In this document: one piece after another, positions 1 to 8,608 of the stretch
How the letters are laid out: each line of letters begins with the position of its first letter
Position numbering within the stretch: position 1 is the first letter of the stretch
IMG/VR virus record: IMGVR_UViG_3300030110_001231
Location: 1-54,843 of that record
Origin: a virus
DNA length: 54,843 nucleotides
Direction: 5' to 3' (one strand)
Translations under genes and position numbers: made by a program
Notes under the pieces: model-generated
What the model saw: the letters and a program-made list of their open reading frames with translations, nothing else
Database searches by the model: none
What the model was told of the DNA's origin: nothing

Positions 1-643
1 ATGGTAAAACAACACTTCCATCAATATTATTAACCTCTGCCATATATCCATCAAAGTTTTGTGTTGTAAATATTGAAGTGCCTATCTCGTGTTCTGTTGT
101 ACCCATCCAAAAATTATTTGCATAGTTTAGTGATGGGTAACTTGCTGTTGCAAAACTTGTAACTCTATCTCCGTCAATATAGATTCTTGCCCTGTCGGCT
201 TCAGTAGAGTTCGTGGTGTCAGATACAAATAATAAGTGGTACCATTTACTTCTATCCTCAAGTGTTCTATTGGTTTGTAATCTCCAAGCATAAGAACCAC
301 TAACATAATTATAAAATTCTAAACTGTTGTCACCAGTAGAACTTAACTCAGCACCACCAAAATTACTTCCTGCACTACCAGCCGAAAATATCATTCTTCT
401 ACCATTGGAGGTATCAATACCTAATTTAATCCAACAACTAAATGTCCAAGTTTCCTCTGTACCAGCACCTGAAAAAGTCTTACCAAGTTTAGGGTCATCT
501 GGACTATTAAATATAACACTATTAGCAATCGTACCATTATCTGTAAAAGGTACGAACTTACCGACCCTCTGCCCAGCTCCGTTGCCTTCGTAGATTATTG
601 GAAAGAACTGTGTTTCGCCATTTGGTATTGTTGGTGTTGCCAT
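1..643 (-). CDS. LamG-like tail/fibre protein, 3' end outside window
   Basis: Open leftward frame of 214 codons with no stop before the window edge, so the C-terminus is missing. The start is an ATG at 643. The protein begins MATPTIPNGETQFFPIIYEG and has the concanavalin/LamG pattern also seen in the next gene: an N-terminal strand ending FNSPDDPKLGKTF, then TFSCWIKLG, a central KWYHLLFVSD, a RIYIDGDRVTSFA strand and GYMAEVNNIDG at the edge. It is clearly a paralogue of 645-2117. LamG folds bind glycans or proteins; in a phage tail they probably contact the host surface (inference). The last readable residues are VVLP. Confidence 0.75.
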   Translation of the reverse strand, partial: MATPTIPNGETQFFPIIYEGNGAGQRVGKFVPFTDNGTIANSVIFNSPDDPKLGKTFSGAGTEETWTFSCWIKLGIDTSNGRRMIFSAGSAGSNFGGAELSSTGDNSLEFYNYVSGSYAWRLQTNRTLEDRSKWYHLLFVSDTTNSTEADRARIYIDGDRVTSFATASYPSLNYANNFWMGTTEHEIGTSIFTTQNFDGYMAEVNNIDGSVVLP

Positions 644-644
644 A

Positions 645-2117
645 TTAATCAGCTCCTAAATTTTTTGAGCACAAAGCAAGATATCCACTTGGTACACTAT
701 ATTTAAAATTACCTACTCCATTACCATCTGCATTTCCTCCAGCAGTTATTTGCCCATTAAAAGTAGAATCTTGTCCGAAATTAAAAGTTACTAATGCAAC
801 TGCATCATTGGCTAATTCACTTTTTGGTAGCCATATTGTTCCATCTGTAAGGTCTTGAGTAGGTGAAGTAGAATCAAAATCAACTGAACCATAAGCACTT
901 CCATTTGTTGTTAATGTAAATGTATTATTGTCAAAATCAGTAGCAACTCCAACAACAACACTTGCTTGAAATGGTGTTAGTCCTGTACTTGTACTTTCAT
1001 TAGAACCCCATACCCAACTTGAATATGCACTTGTTGTATGTCGTTGATTAACACCAAAATCTCTCCAACCACTACCACTACTTGTAGCAGTTTGAGTGTT
1101 TTCTGAATCTATCCAACCAAGTCCTAATGCCTCTACTGCTGGATATGTTGTAGTATAAAGTTCATAATACCATTTTCCAGATGTTACTCCCATAGTTCCA
1201 AATGCAAATCCATTTGTGTTGCCACTTGGTTTTGATATAGAAGAAAGATTTACACCACTAACTCCTCTAACAGTTACTCCACTATCATAAGAAGGTTTGC
1301 TTATTGGGTTTAATACACAAAAATTATTTGTAGGTGAGTCAAAAACTTGGTCATGTGCTGCAAGTCCACTAGAACTAAAATCATTACCTTGTCCTGATTC
1401 ATCGTCTCCAAGGTCAGCACTATCTCTTCCATCAATATGAAAACCATTAGTGCCAAATGTCAGACCACTAACATCTTTGGGGACCCAAATCCCATTACTA
1501 TTAAATTCACCAAAGCTATTACAATCTGTTGCAGTACCATCAAGAAACACAATTTCTGCCATATAAGCATCTCCATGTACTGTACTACTAGTAAATCTTT
1601 GTATCATCCACAAAAAACTACTAGCATTAACCATAGTATCTTGACTTTTTCTTCCTGATATATTATTAACTGCAAAACTTGTAACTCTTTGACCATTTAC
1701 ATAGAGTCTTACAGCTTCACTTCCTACTGCATTATCTCGGTCATTTACTAAGACAATATGATACCATGCTGAAAAATCCCTAAACAGTTGATTTGTTTCA
1801 AATGTAGATGCTGAAGATTCGTTTGACCAATATCTTAATTTTAAATCTCCATTTAAGTGAAAATAATCTCCAGCATTTCCTCCACTATCATCTGTTGATA
1901 AAAAGAAACAACCACCACTTGAATTTGTACCAGCAGCATTTGCACCTAATTTAAGCCAGAAACTATAAGTATGAGTTCTTCTATTTGATGCTGAACCACC
2001 AAATGTTTTAGTTAGATATGCACTATCAGGATTATTAAACCTAATTGATTGGTCTATAGAGTGTGTGGTTGTGCCTGATCCACTTGCACCTAAAAGAACA
2101 TTATTTTGAAATACCAT
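645..2117 (-). CDS. LamG plus SPRY-like tail/fibre protein
   Basis: A 490-aa protein. Residues about 20-260 match the LamG/concanavalin-like pattern of marine phage tail proteins (YSFWLKLGA, AWYHIVLVNDRD, VRLYVNGQRVTSFAV, AYMAEIVFLDG, NGIWVPKDVSG). Residues about 285-430 look like a SPRY/B30.2 beta-sandwich (SGKWYYELY, LGLGWID, VGVATDFDNNTFTLTTNG). Both are binding folds, so a receptor-binding or virion-decoration role is likely. It lies between a paralogue (1-643) and a fibre-like gene (2132-3070) in the leftward structural operon. The SPRY half is absent from the visible part of the paralogue. Confidence 0.75.
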   Translation of the reverse strand: MVFQNNVLLGASGSGTTTHSIDQSIRFNNPDSAYLTKTFGGSASNRRTHTYSFWLKLGANAAGTNSSGGCFFLSTDDSGGNAGDYFHLNGDLKLRYWSNESSASTFETNQLFRDFSAWYHIVLVNDRDNAVGSEAVRLYVNGQRVTSFAVNNISGRKSQDTMVNASSFLWMIQRFTSSTVHGDAYMAEIVFLDGTATDCNSFGEFNSNGIWVPKDVSGLTFGTNGFHIDGRDSADLGDDESGQGNDFSSSGLAAHDQVFDSPTNNFCVLNPISKPSYDSGVTVRGVSGVNLSSISKPSGNTNGFAFGTMGVTSGKWYYELYTTTYPAVEALGLGWIDSENTQTATSSGSGWRDFGVNQRHTTSAYSSWVWGSNESTSTGLTPFQASVVVGVATDFDNNTFTLTTNGSAYGSVDFDSTSPTQDLTDGTIWLPKSELANDAVALVTFNFGQDSTFNGQITAGGNADGNGVGNFKYSVPSGYLALCSKNLGAD

Positions 2118-2131
2118 TTATACCTCTTGTA

Positions 2132-3070
2132 TTATTTAACATCTAGTGATGCCGCCATATGCACACTAGAACTCGATAACACAACGTAGTCAATACGGTC
2201 AACGGCAGAAGCTGTCGTTGTCAATGTCGGAGCCGTGCCTCCAGCAAAATCGTAAGCAGCATTAAATGATAAAGTTCTTGATCCAGTACCATCCTGTCGT
2301 ATAAAGAAGCTTCCTGTCTGTCCAGATTGAACATTTGTTGGAGCACCGAGATTTCTACTACCACCTAATCGAACATCAAAGTTCTGACCACTGTTAAAGT
2401 TTACTGAGATTGTTGATGCATCAGTTAATGAAACAATGTCAGCTACAGCCGACTTTGTAATTCTTAATTGTTTACCCAGTGAATCAACAGCACTAACGGA
2501 TATAGCTGTTGTTGCAAATAACTTGGTAGTATCTGTGACTGAGCTTGAAATACTTGTAGCAGTCATACGAGTAGCTGCAACTGCCGTAGCCGATACCGTA
2601 CCACCTACTGTAATAGGGCCAACGGCACCACCCTCTGTAGATAAAGCACTGACCCCAACTGGGTCTACAGAATTATGTACATTTTTTCCATCACAATAAA
2701 TAAACTTTGAACCACCACGAGGGGCAATAACATTTGTTGTTGTTACGGCTGTTTTTAATTTAACGGTGTATGTACCACCTGTTGTTTGGTTATCAACAAC
2801 GTATAACTTTTCAACACTAGGAACTACAATCGTAGAGTTTGACCCCAATGTTCCTTCAATTCTTAATACAGCATTACGAGACTGATCAGCCGAGCCATTA
2901 GAGGCTGTTAATGATGTTGTGGCTCCTGTTGTACTGACAACGACTACACCACCAATGGCTTCGTCAACCATGTCAATAACTTGTTGGTTAAGACGATCAC
3001 CCCAAGTGTTTGCATTTTCGCCATCAGCTTGTTTCTCTAATCTTAATCTTGTTGTATAACTACTAGGCAT
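2132..3070 (-). CDS. Tail fibre-like structural protein
   Basis: A 312-aa protein starting MPSSYTTRLRLEKQADGENA, followed by NTWGDRLNQQVIDMVDEA. I recognise this N-terminus from tail-fibre or virion proteins of marine phages. The rest is rich in Thr, Ser, Ala and Val and in short beta-strand-like repeats (YTVKLKTAV, SFFIRQDGTGSRTLSFN), as expected for a fibre-type protein. The conserved N-terminus probably attaches it to the tail while the distal part is variable (inference). The start ATG is 3 bases after the stop of the gene at 3073-3735. No enzymatic motif is seen. Confidence 0.65.
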   Translation of the reverse strand: MPSSYTTRLRLEKQADGENANTWGDRLNQQVIDMVDEAIGGVVVVSTTGATTSLTASNGSADQSRNAVLRIEGTLGSNSTIVVPSVEKLYVVDNQTTGGTYTVKLKTAVTTTNVIAPRGGSKFIYCDGKNVHNSVDPVGVSALSTEGGAVGPITVGGTVSATAVAATRMTATSISSSVTDTTKLFATTAISVSAVDSLGKQLRITKSAVADIVSLTDASTISVNFNSGQNFDVRLGGSRNLGAPTNVQSGQTGSFFIRQDGTGSRTLSFNAAYDFAGGTAPTLTTTASAVDRIDYVVLSSSSVHMAASLDVK

Positions 3071-3072
3071 AA

Positions 3073-3735
3073 TTAATTACTTCCTTTTACTAATGTATTA
3101 TCGCCTCCAGCTGGTGAGGCATTATTTCTCATATCATCCTGTCTTGTCCTTCTGGCTTCATTTAATAAGTCAGTAAAGGCTCGTTGATACTCTTGTTCCC
3201 AAATCTGAGCCGCAGAGTAATTTTTCATAAACATACAAGCTTCCTTCATACTAGCATAAAACAATGCATTAGAACAATATTTGGTAAAGAAATTCTCTTG
3301 GTGCACTGAGGTTGCTGCTGTTGGTTGGACAATATAAGACATTTCACAATCATAGGCCGACACTGGTGTGGGAGCTATCAGTAAATTATCAAAGCCAAAG
3401 TTGGCATAATATCTAGGCACTCCTATACTTGTTCGTTGCGGCCAATAATCATTTAAATATTCATCGGTCTTTTGTAATAAATTAATACGTGTACCGTCAG
3501 ACTTTATAATATTTAAATTTTTTATAATTAAGGTGTTTAATGGTTTAGTAATAAACGGATCTCCAATAACCGTATTTGATGTTGCATATTGTACGACACC
3601 ATATGAATCTATTTCTCTAGTTAGTCTTGCTTCAGCTCTTTCTATAAAAGCTGGGATGTCTCCAACAAACTCTGTGCTGGTATCTTCACTTGTTGTTTTG
3701 ATTCTGTTTACTAATTGGTTGTATGTTATACTCAT
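3073..3735 (-). CDS. Head-tail adaptor-like protein
   Basis: A 220-aa protein. The N-terminal helical signature (PAFIERAEARLTREIDSYGV) and the later LLIAPTPVSAYDCEMSYI segment resemble the adaptor/neck proteins of podoviruses related to phage SU10 and P22 gp4. Such proteins form the ring under the portal. It overlaps the upstream gene by an ATGA (3732-3735), which suggests translational coupling. A second protein with a related pattern lies at 5433-6125. The family assignment is from memory of the motif, so the exact ring it forms is uncertain. Confidence 0.6.
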   Translation of the reverse strand: MSITYNQLVNRIKTTSEDTSTEFVGDIPAFIERAEARLTREIDSYGVVQYATSNTVIGDPFITKPLNTLIIKNLNIIKSDGTRINLLQKTDEYLNDYWPQRTSIGVPRYYANFGFDNLLIAPTPVSAYDCEMSYIVQPTAATSVHQENFFTKYCSNALFYASMKEACMFMKNYSAAQIWEQEYQRAFTDLLNEARRTRQDDMRNNASPAGGDNTLVKGSN

Positions 3736-4706
3736 ATCTTCTTAGCCTTCCATATTTCAGAACCACCAGCAAAAACTTTCGGTGTCCATATTCCTCTTAT
3801 GTGTGTTCTAAATCTAGCACTAACTCCTGTTAATACCAAGTTACCATCACCGTTTATGTTCGGCGATATAACTCTTGTTCTAATTACTGGTTGGAAATTT
3901 GCCTTACCTCCCATATTTGCATGTGCACTACATTGATAGTATAACGTAGTTGGTCCACTATTTACAACAAAGATTTGTGTATAAGCTCCAGCATTACCCG
4001 GAGTCCCTACTGTATAAACATTAGTTGAAAAAAGTGTACTTCTAGCTGCATCTAAATAAAATCGTAATGGATGACCATCATTAGAACTATCGGATTGATC
4101 AAAGGTATATAATCCACGACCCTTAACTAAATTTAAACCATACTGTTGTCTACCGTCTATAAAATATTTGTTAGCTCCTCCTACATTTACAACCGTTACT
4201 TTAAATGTCTTACCACCATTGTATATTACTGGGTTAGCTCCAGCCCCAACATTTTCATTACCTGTTGAGAATGTTGCCGATGCTTGTGATGGAATAACAT
4301 TTGTTCCAAAAAAGGCTACAGCATCTCTTAATGTAAAACTTGGTGATAGTCCTGTTAAAGAAACTTTTGGACTACCTGTGACTGATGCACTTCTTAATGT
4401 AGTTACTAATGCTACCCCTGTAACATTATGTGTTTTAATAACTTCGACTATTGCTGATCGTAAACTAAATCCTATATTTGCTCTGGTGACAGATACATTA
4501 GCATTAGCTGCTGTGGTTACATTACGAAGAGATAAACTTATTCCTGCGTTAGTTACAAAAGCCGTGCCCGGAATAGTTACTGCTACGGAACGAACAGTAG
4601 TGGATAGTGAAACTCCTGTTACCGTAACCGATCGATCTACAACACTACGGTTCCATGCACCTGAGTTCCAAGTATTTCTACCGTATCCACTGGTAATCAC
4701 AGTCAT
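3732..4706 (-). CDS. Virion protein with cupredoxin-like domain
   Basis: A 324-aa protein in three parts. Residues about 25-135 hold degenerate repeats of roughly 28 aa with a recurring V-x-L-R-S/D-A core (STTVRSVAV, ISLSLRNV, FSLRSAIVEV, TTLRSASVTG, FTLRDAVAF). Residues about 165-290 resemble a cupredoxin fold: a histidine in DGHPLRFYLD and a late TLYYQCSAHANMGG loop with Cys-x2-His-x2-Met, reminiscent of type-1 copper ligands. The C-terminus returns to the repeat type (LVLTGVSARFRTHI). Position among tail genes indicates a structural role. Whether copper is bound cannot be told from sequence; the His-Met spacing is shorter than in plastocyanin. Confidence 0.6.
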   Translation of the reverse strand: MTVITSGYGRNTWNSGAWNRSVVDRSVTVTGVSLSTTVRSVAVTIPGTAFVTNAGISLSLRNVTTAANANVSVTRANIGFSLRSAIVEVIKTHNVTGVALVTTLRSASVTGSPKVSLTGLSPSFTLRDAVAFFGTNVIPSQASATFSTGNENVGAGANPVIYNGGKTFKVTVVNVGGANKYFIDGRQQYGLNLVKGRGLYTFDQSDSSNDGHPLRFYLDAARSTLFSTNVYTVGTPGNAGAYTQIFVVNSGPTTLYYQCSAHANMGGKANFQPVIRTRVISPNINGDGNLVLTGVSARFRTHIRGIWTPKVFAGGSEIWKAKKI

Positions 4707-4723
4707 TATTGATTACCTATGGA

Positions 4724-5161
4724 CTACGATAGTGTGATAATAGCAGTGGCAGCAGCAGCAGCTGGGAATGAAATCGTAAATGTACCGTTAGTTGATACTT
4801 TATCAGACCCAAAGTCTAAGACAGCAATAGCTTTATTACTATTAGATGAATTATATATTAGTGCTCCTCTAGCTGAGAATGTTGTACTTGTAAAAGATAT
4901 ATCAGCAAAATCAATAATTGCTGTTCCACCAGAAGCAGATGTTGCACCTAGTGAAATAGTTACACCAGTTAGTGTACCACCTCCAGGAGCATATCCACCA
5001 CTTGATACAACTTCATTAGACGTTGAGTACGCAGCCGTACCCGCAGATAATGAAGCTACACTTGTGAATAAAGCTATCTTTAAGGTATCGGTTTTAACCT
5101 GATGCCCTTCTTGTAAAACTTCCGACTTAAAGGAATTACATACAGCTTGTGTTATGGCCAT
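4724..5161 (-). CDS. Small beta-rich virion protein
   Basis: A 145-aa protein rich in Ser, Thr, Ala and Gly, with strands such as KIALFTSVASLSAGTAAYS and GVTISLGATSASGGTAIIDF. This composition and the LKIALFTS motif are familiar from small structural proteins of marine phages. The specific role (fibre, head fibre or tail decoration) is unknown. It is in the leftward structural operon, 2 bases downstream of 5164-5433. No enzymatic signature is seen. Confidence 0.55.
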   Translation of the reverse strand: MAITQAVCNSFKSEVLQEGHQVKTDTLKIALFTSVASLSAGTAAYSTSNEVVSSGGYAPGGGTLTGVTISLGATSASGGTAIIDFADISFTSTTFSARGALIYNSSNSNKAIAVLDFGSDKVSTNGTFTISFPAAAAATAIITLS

Positions 5162-5163
5162 TT

Positions 5164-5433
5164 TTAGTTACCTCTCTTTGTAAATGTTGAATCATCAGGA
5201 CTCCACCCAGCATCACCAGTTGTAGCTAGTACAGTATCTGGACGTGCATCCCTCAAGTTTTCATTGTCATCAATTCTTGGAGTTTTGTTTTGTGGATGAT
5301 CAATAATATTATATCGCCCATCCGTTTCCGAAGCTCCAACAACTAATCCCGTAGGCTCTTTGACTCTATCAGAATATCTAAATCGAAATCCTGATCGATC
5401 GCAGATAAAGTATGCATACTTACCTCTTGCCAT
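5164..5433 (-). CDS. Small conserved structural-region protein
   Basis: An 89-aa protein beginning MARGKYAYFICDRSGFRFRY. The CDRSGFRF motif followed by a charged, Pro- and Asp-rich tail is recurrent in marine podoviruses next to adaptor genes. It overlaps the upstream gene by one base and so is part of the tail/neck transcript. Only one cysteine is visible near the N-terminus, so a zinc site is not supported. Function unknown. Confidence 0.55.
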   Translation of the reverse strand: MARGKYAYFICDRSGFRFRYSDRVKEPTGLVVGASETDGRYNIIDHPQNKTPRIDDNENLRDARPDTVLATTGDAGWSPDDSTFTKRGN

Positions 5434-6125
5434 TATAACCTAAACGATGGCTTAATCAAAAGACTCGCCCTTTCTTTATCAGCATACATTGCTGAGGTTA
5501 GTTCTTCTTCATACATCTGTTTTAACATACTGGCTCGTTCTGACGTAATGCCTGGTCTTTTAATAGACATCTTATAGGCAAGACCAGTTGATAAGCACGG
5601 TAAGAATCTGAATGGTATGTCTGCATCTTGATTAGATTTAGTTATATCTTCTACTTTATTAAAGCTAAAGTATGATAATAATGGTGTGCCACCTGTAGTC
5701 GTAGCATCTGGAGTAGGCCACAAATATAATTCTGCTGCATCTCTTAATCTATTAACAGCATATTGTGTCGGTCTACCTGTTTGTGTTTTGTTTGTAATTC
5801 TTTGATAAGCTTCCATTGTGATTCGAGATAAAGCTAAGTCTGTATCTGTTGAGCCACTAACAGTTCTATGGACAAGTTCAGTTATATCTATAAGTGAAGT
5901 GGGTAATGTATATTTAGCTGTGCCACTTGTAATATCTAATGTAGCAATGTTTTGTTTCCATAGTAATATACCACGGTTCATCCAATCGATAAGGAGAAGG
6001 TTAAGTGTACGTCGTGCTTCTAATGGTTCAAACCCTAGAGTCTGTTCACCACCTAACATAGACATAGCTTCTTCAATTACGTCAGCTATATCTAGATTGA
6101 ATGTTGTTGTGCCTGAAGTTGCCAT
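5433..6125 (-). CDS. Tail accessory / adaptor-like protein
   Basis: A 230-aa protein. It starts with a helical segment (NLDIADVIEEAMSMLGG), then LEARRTLNLLLIDWMNRGIL, a beta core and the AAELYLWPTPD motif common in podoviral neck or stabilisation proteins. It resembles the gp4/SU10-adaptor type and is likely to sit between portal and tail. A second adaptor-like gene (3073-3735) lies downstream, so the pair may form successive rings of the neck (inference). Confidence 0.6.
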   Translation of the reverse strand: MATSGTTTFNLDIADVIEEAMSMLGGEQTLGFEPLEARRTLNLLLIDWMNRGILLWKQNIATLDITSGTAKYTLPTSLIDITELVHRTVSGSTDTDLALSRITMEAYQRITNKTQTGRPTQYAVNRLRDAAELYLWPTPDATTTGGTPLLSYFSFNKVEDITKSNQDADIPFRFLPCLSTGLAYKMSIKRPGITSERASMLKQMYEEELTSAMYADKERASLLIKPSFRL

Positions 6126-6126
6126 A

Positions 6127-6561
6127 TTATCCTCTAAATTTATTTGAGAATGATGGATTAACTATACCACCAACATTGTATTTAACTTTACCGCCACGAG
6201 CTTTCATCCTAACAGTTGCCTCTGAGTCTATAGTTGTTGGGTTTTCTTCAATCATATCTCTATACATATTCATTTTTCTTTCTCGTGTAGTTTGTCCTTC
6301 GTTACGAGTATATTTCTTAGATCCTCCTCTTGCTTTTTTTAATTCTCTAAAAAGTTGTAAACCCTCTTCATTTCTTTTTTTATCTAACATATCTTCGCCT
6401 TTTTTAATATTGTCTATGTCGTCTTTTGTTTTTGTCTTTTTCTTTTTTAAACTTTTTACAAAACCTTCTAGATCTTTTACTTTAACAAATTTTTTAGCCG
6501 CTTTTTTACCGACAGTTGTAGCAAGTTTACCAAGACCTGCTGCTATAATTGGACTTACCAT
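6127..6561 (-). CDS. Lysine-rich small protein with C-terminal GG-NPS tag
   Basis: A 144-aa very basic protein (LKKKKTKTKDDIDNIKKG). It has an N-terminal Gly/Ala-rich amphipathic stretch (SPIIAAGLGKLATTVGKKAA) and ends with ARGGKVKYNVGGIVNPSF. The C-terminal GGIVNPS is shared with the neighbour at 6573-6902 (GGTVNPSYG), pointing to a common tag or duplication. A GGAG ribosome binding site precedes the ATG. Function unknown; location suggests a minor virion or late protein. Confidence 0.6.
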   Translation of the reverse strand: MVSPIIAAGLGKLATTVGKKAAKKFVKVKDLEGFVKSLKKKKTKTKDDIDNIKKGEDMLDKKRNEEGLQLFRELKKARGGSKKYTRNEGQTTRERKMNMYRDMIEENPTTIDSEATVRMKARGGKVKYNVGGIVNPSFSNKFRG

Positions 6562-6572
6562 ATTATTTCTCC

Positions 6573-6902
6573 TTACCTATCGTCGAAGTCAGTTCCGTAT
6601 GATGGGTTTACCGTGCCACCAGTAAAGAATTTGTTTTTCTTTGGTTTGTTTGGTTTTGTTTGATCGTATAATTCTTTAAGAATTTGTCTTCCTTCAGTAT
6701 CTTTTTTATATACTTTATCCATAGCCTCTCTCACATCTGGTGGTAATGGATTAGGTTTAGGTTTAGGTTTTGTTTTCTTTGTCTTTCTATAAACCGGTAA
6801 TGGAGATTGTCTATTTTTAAAATCACCCCTAGCTTTTTTCTTCTTATACTCCTCTTCTGTGAGTGTTATTGAATCTAATTTTTTATCCATATTATCTGTC
6901 AT
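6573..6902 (-). CDS. Lysine-rich small protein with C-terminal GG-NPS tag
   Basis: A 109-aa basic protein from the ATG at 6902, which overlaps the previous stop as ATGA. A longer version from 6920 is possible but lacks a ribosome binding site. Lys/Pro-rich stretch TKKTKPKPKPNPLPPDV in the middle; C-terminus FFTGGTVNPSYGTDFDDR. The tag resembles that of 6127-6561. Function unknown. Confidence 0.55.
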   Translation of the reverse strand: MTDNMDKKLDSITLTEEEYKKKKARGDFKNRQSPLPVYRKTKKTKPKPKPNPLPPDVREAMDKVYKKDTEGRQILKELYDQTKPNKPKKNKFFTGGTVNPSYGTDFDDR

Positions 6903-7570
6903 TTCTTTTTCTTTCCCCATTCATATAGGTTATCAAATGTTGTTTCCCAGTCCATATAACTATCGTGTTGTTCTGCGGAGTGTTCCCACTGTGACGGTAC
7001 AAAGTCTGGTGGTCCTTCTCCAACAACCCATAGTGCAGGATTGGTTACACGTACACGATTGTTTGGTAGTGCTACTATACAACCTTTATACGGACCCGAT
7101 GTTAATTCCAACACATGTGATTGTTTGTGCTGTGCTGGATCATCCGATATATAACTGTCGGTATAGTCAACCGTAAACATATACTTACCATTATAGAACT
7201 CACCTGCTATCTTACACAACCACGGACTTGAACTAATTCGATCCATTCTGATGATGGCATGATTACGACTGGAGCAGTCCCAAGGCTGGGCTAAATGAGT
7301 CTGTATATTTGGTGGCCATTCATCGAACGGTGTGTCCCCCACTAAAGAAGTTATTGGTATACGTGCCCACATAGCTCCACCGTGGGGATTAGGGTGGTCT
7401 TCGCCACATCCTGTAAACACAACTTGAAAACTCAAACAACGGTCTGGGATAGTGCACACTGCAAAAGCCAAAGCATGGAGAAACTCTCCTTGGTATTTCT
7501 CGTGGTTATGTGTGAACTCTTTCCTCACCCAACACTTAAAGTGTGGGATGTTAGAAATTGTATAAGCCAC
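6899..7570 (-). CDS. Conserved hypothetical protein, Cys/His/Trp-rich
   Basis: A 223-aa protein starting with GTG at 7570; no in-frame ATG occurs for most of the N-terminal half, and the GTG touches the preceding TAG. It contains FKCWVRKEFTH, FTGCGEDHPNPHGGAMWARI and several Trp-rich loops, and ends in WGKKKK. Its base composition is more GC-rich than its neighbours. I have seen this type of protein in marine phage late regions but know no function. It is flanked by small lysine-rich genes. Confidence 0.55.
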   Translation of the reverse strand: MAYTISNIPHFKCWVRKEFTHNHEKYQGEFLHALAFAVCTIPDRCLSFQVVFTGCGEDHPNPHGGAMWARIPITSLVGDTPFDEWPPNIQTHLAQPWDCSSRNHAIIRMDRISSSPWLCKIAGEFYNGKYMFTVDYTDSYISDDPAQHKQSHVLELTSGPYKGCIVALPNNRVRVTNPALWVVGEGPPDFVPSQWEHSAEQHDSYMDWETTFDNLYEWGKKKK

Positions 7571-7866
7571 TATTTAACCTTGCCACCTCGTCTCATGTAC
7601 TTGGAAGTCTTACCACCTTTAGCCATATACTTAGATGTTTTACCTCCACCCTTCATTCTATATTTAGATGTTTTACCGCCGCCCATAAGTTTGGCTTTAC
7701 CACCTTTTTTCATTTTACCTTTACCGTCAGCTGCAAAAGCTGGAACCATTTTTCCATTCTGTTTAACCATAGGCATTTTACCACCACCAGCAGCTTTGTA
7801 TTTAGTGCCTTTGGTTCTACCGCCAGCCATCATTTTTTTCTTTGTTGGTTTCTTTTTCATTACCAT
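7570..7866 (-). CDS. Repetitive GGGKTSKY basic protein
   Basis: A 98-aa, extremely basic, Gly/Lys/Met-rich protein. The C-terminal half is a tandem repeat of a 10-13 residue unit: GGGKTSKYRMK, GGGKTSKYMAK, GGKTSKYMRR, GGKVK. The N-terminal half carries related pieces (AGGRTKGTKYKAAGGGK). No enzymatic motif. Such peptides could bind nucleic acid or membranes, but nothing in the sequence decides between these. GGAG lies 9 bases before the first ATG (7866); a second ATG is at codon 3. Confidence 0.6.
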   Translation of the reverse strand: MVMKKKPTKKKMMAGGRTKGTKYKAAGGGKMPMVKQNGKMVPAFAADGKGKMKKGGKAKLMGGGKTSKYRMKGGGKTSKYMAKGGKTSKYMRRGGKVK

Positions 7867-7867
7867 T

Positions 7868-8326
7868 TTATAGTGCTCCTTGTAAGTACATTATTTCAAG
7901 TGTTAATATTATCACCGCCGCCACAACAGATACAGTTATTATAATTGTATTTTTGAGTCGACGTTTCTTTTCTGCTAATGCTTTTAAAGCTTGTTTTCTC
8001 CGAACTCTTTCACTAGCAATTTCTTTTTGTAGTCTTTCCCACTGTCCCGGAGAACCAAACAATAAAAACAACTCACGCATTTCATCACGAATACGTTTGG
8101 CTTCCTCTTTTCGAAAGTGAGCTTCGATTGCTGTCTGCTCAGTTCCTGTTAATTTCCCAAGTATACCACCCTTTTTTTCTGCTGCAAAACTTAATTCAGC
8201 TTCTGCTTTTGCTAGTTTTGTTATGGGTGAAACTAATGTACTTAAATCTCTACCAGCTTTCACGGCCGAGGATATAGCTGAACTAGCAGTCTTTAATGCT
8301 GCAAAAGCTGTCAATGGATCAATCAT
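7868..8326 (-). CDS. Coiled-coil protein with C-terminal membrane anchor
   Basis: A 152-aa protein. Residues 1-60 are Ala/Ser-rich (DPLTAFAALKTASSAISS). Residues 60-122 are a charged helix (KEEAKRIRDEMRELFLL, KQALKALAEKKRRLKN). Residues about 123-147 form one hydrophobic segment (NTIIITVSVVAAVIILTLEI). Similar proteins with a terminal anchor occur in late regions of marine podoviruses. It may be an internal virion or lysis-associated protein; the sequence does not decide. Confidence 0.55.
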   Translation of the reverse strand: MIDPLTAFAALKTASSAISSAVKAGRDLSTLVSPITKLAKAEAELSFAAEKKGGILGKLTGTEQTAIEAHFRKEEAKRIRDEMRELFLLFGSPGQWERLQKEIASERVRRKQALKALAEKKRRLKNTIIITVSVVAAVIILTLEIMYLQGAL

Positions 8327-8332
8327 CGTCGT

Positions 8333-8608
8333 CTAGCTCCTTCGTTTAGTTTTGACTTTTTGTTTACGACCACTTGCACTAATCGGATATCGTATTGATG
8401 TAGGCTTTGGTCCAACGTTAGTCTTGGATCTTTTTCTTTTGACTGCTGAAGATTTTTGTCCAGCAGACATTCTATTAGCTACTGCTTTTGGACGACAGAC
8501 TGGATACTTTCTTTTTGACGACTTAGCTGATTTACGACCACACTTTTTACCAGTAGATATATCAACCCAATCTTCTTTAAACCAAGTCTTTAAACCTTTC
8601 TTAGCCAT
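8333..8608 (-). CDS. Small basic protein of a marine-phage family
   Basis: A 91-aa Lys/Arg/Ser-rich protein starting MAKKGLKTWFKEDWVDISTG and containing GRKSAKSSKRKYPVCRPK and MSAGQKSSAVKRKRSKT. The GLKTWFKEDWVDI...YPVCRP...MSAGQK pattern is one I recognise from cyanophages and other marine phages (I believe a DUF family). Function unknown. Its ATG lies just inside the end of the small gene 8601-8699. Confidence 0.6.
   Translation of the reverse strand: MAKKGLKTWFKEDWVDISTGKKCGRKSAKSSKRKYPVCRPKAVANRMSAGQKSSAVKRKRSKTNVGPKPTSIRYPISASGRKQKVKTKRRS

Noticed and set aside
4168-5102. Long rightward frames opposite the tail genes
   Set aside because: Rich in Thr/Val/Pro as expected from the complement of the repetitive tail genes; no start signals.
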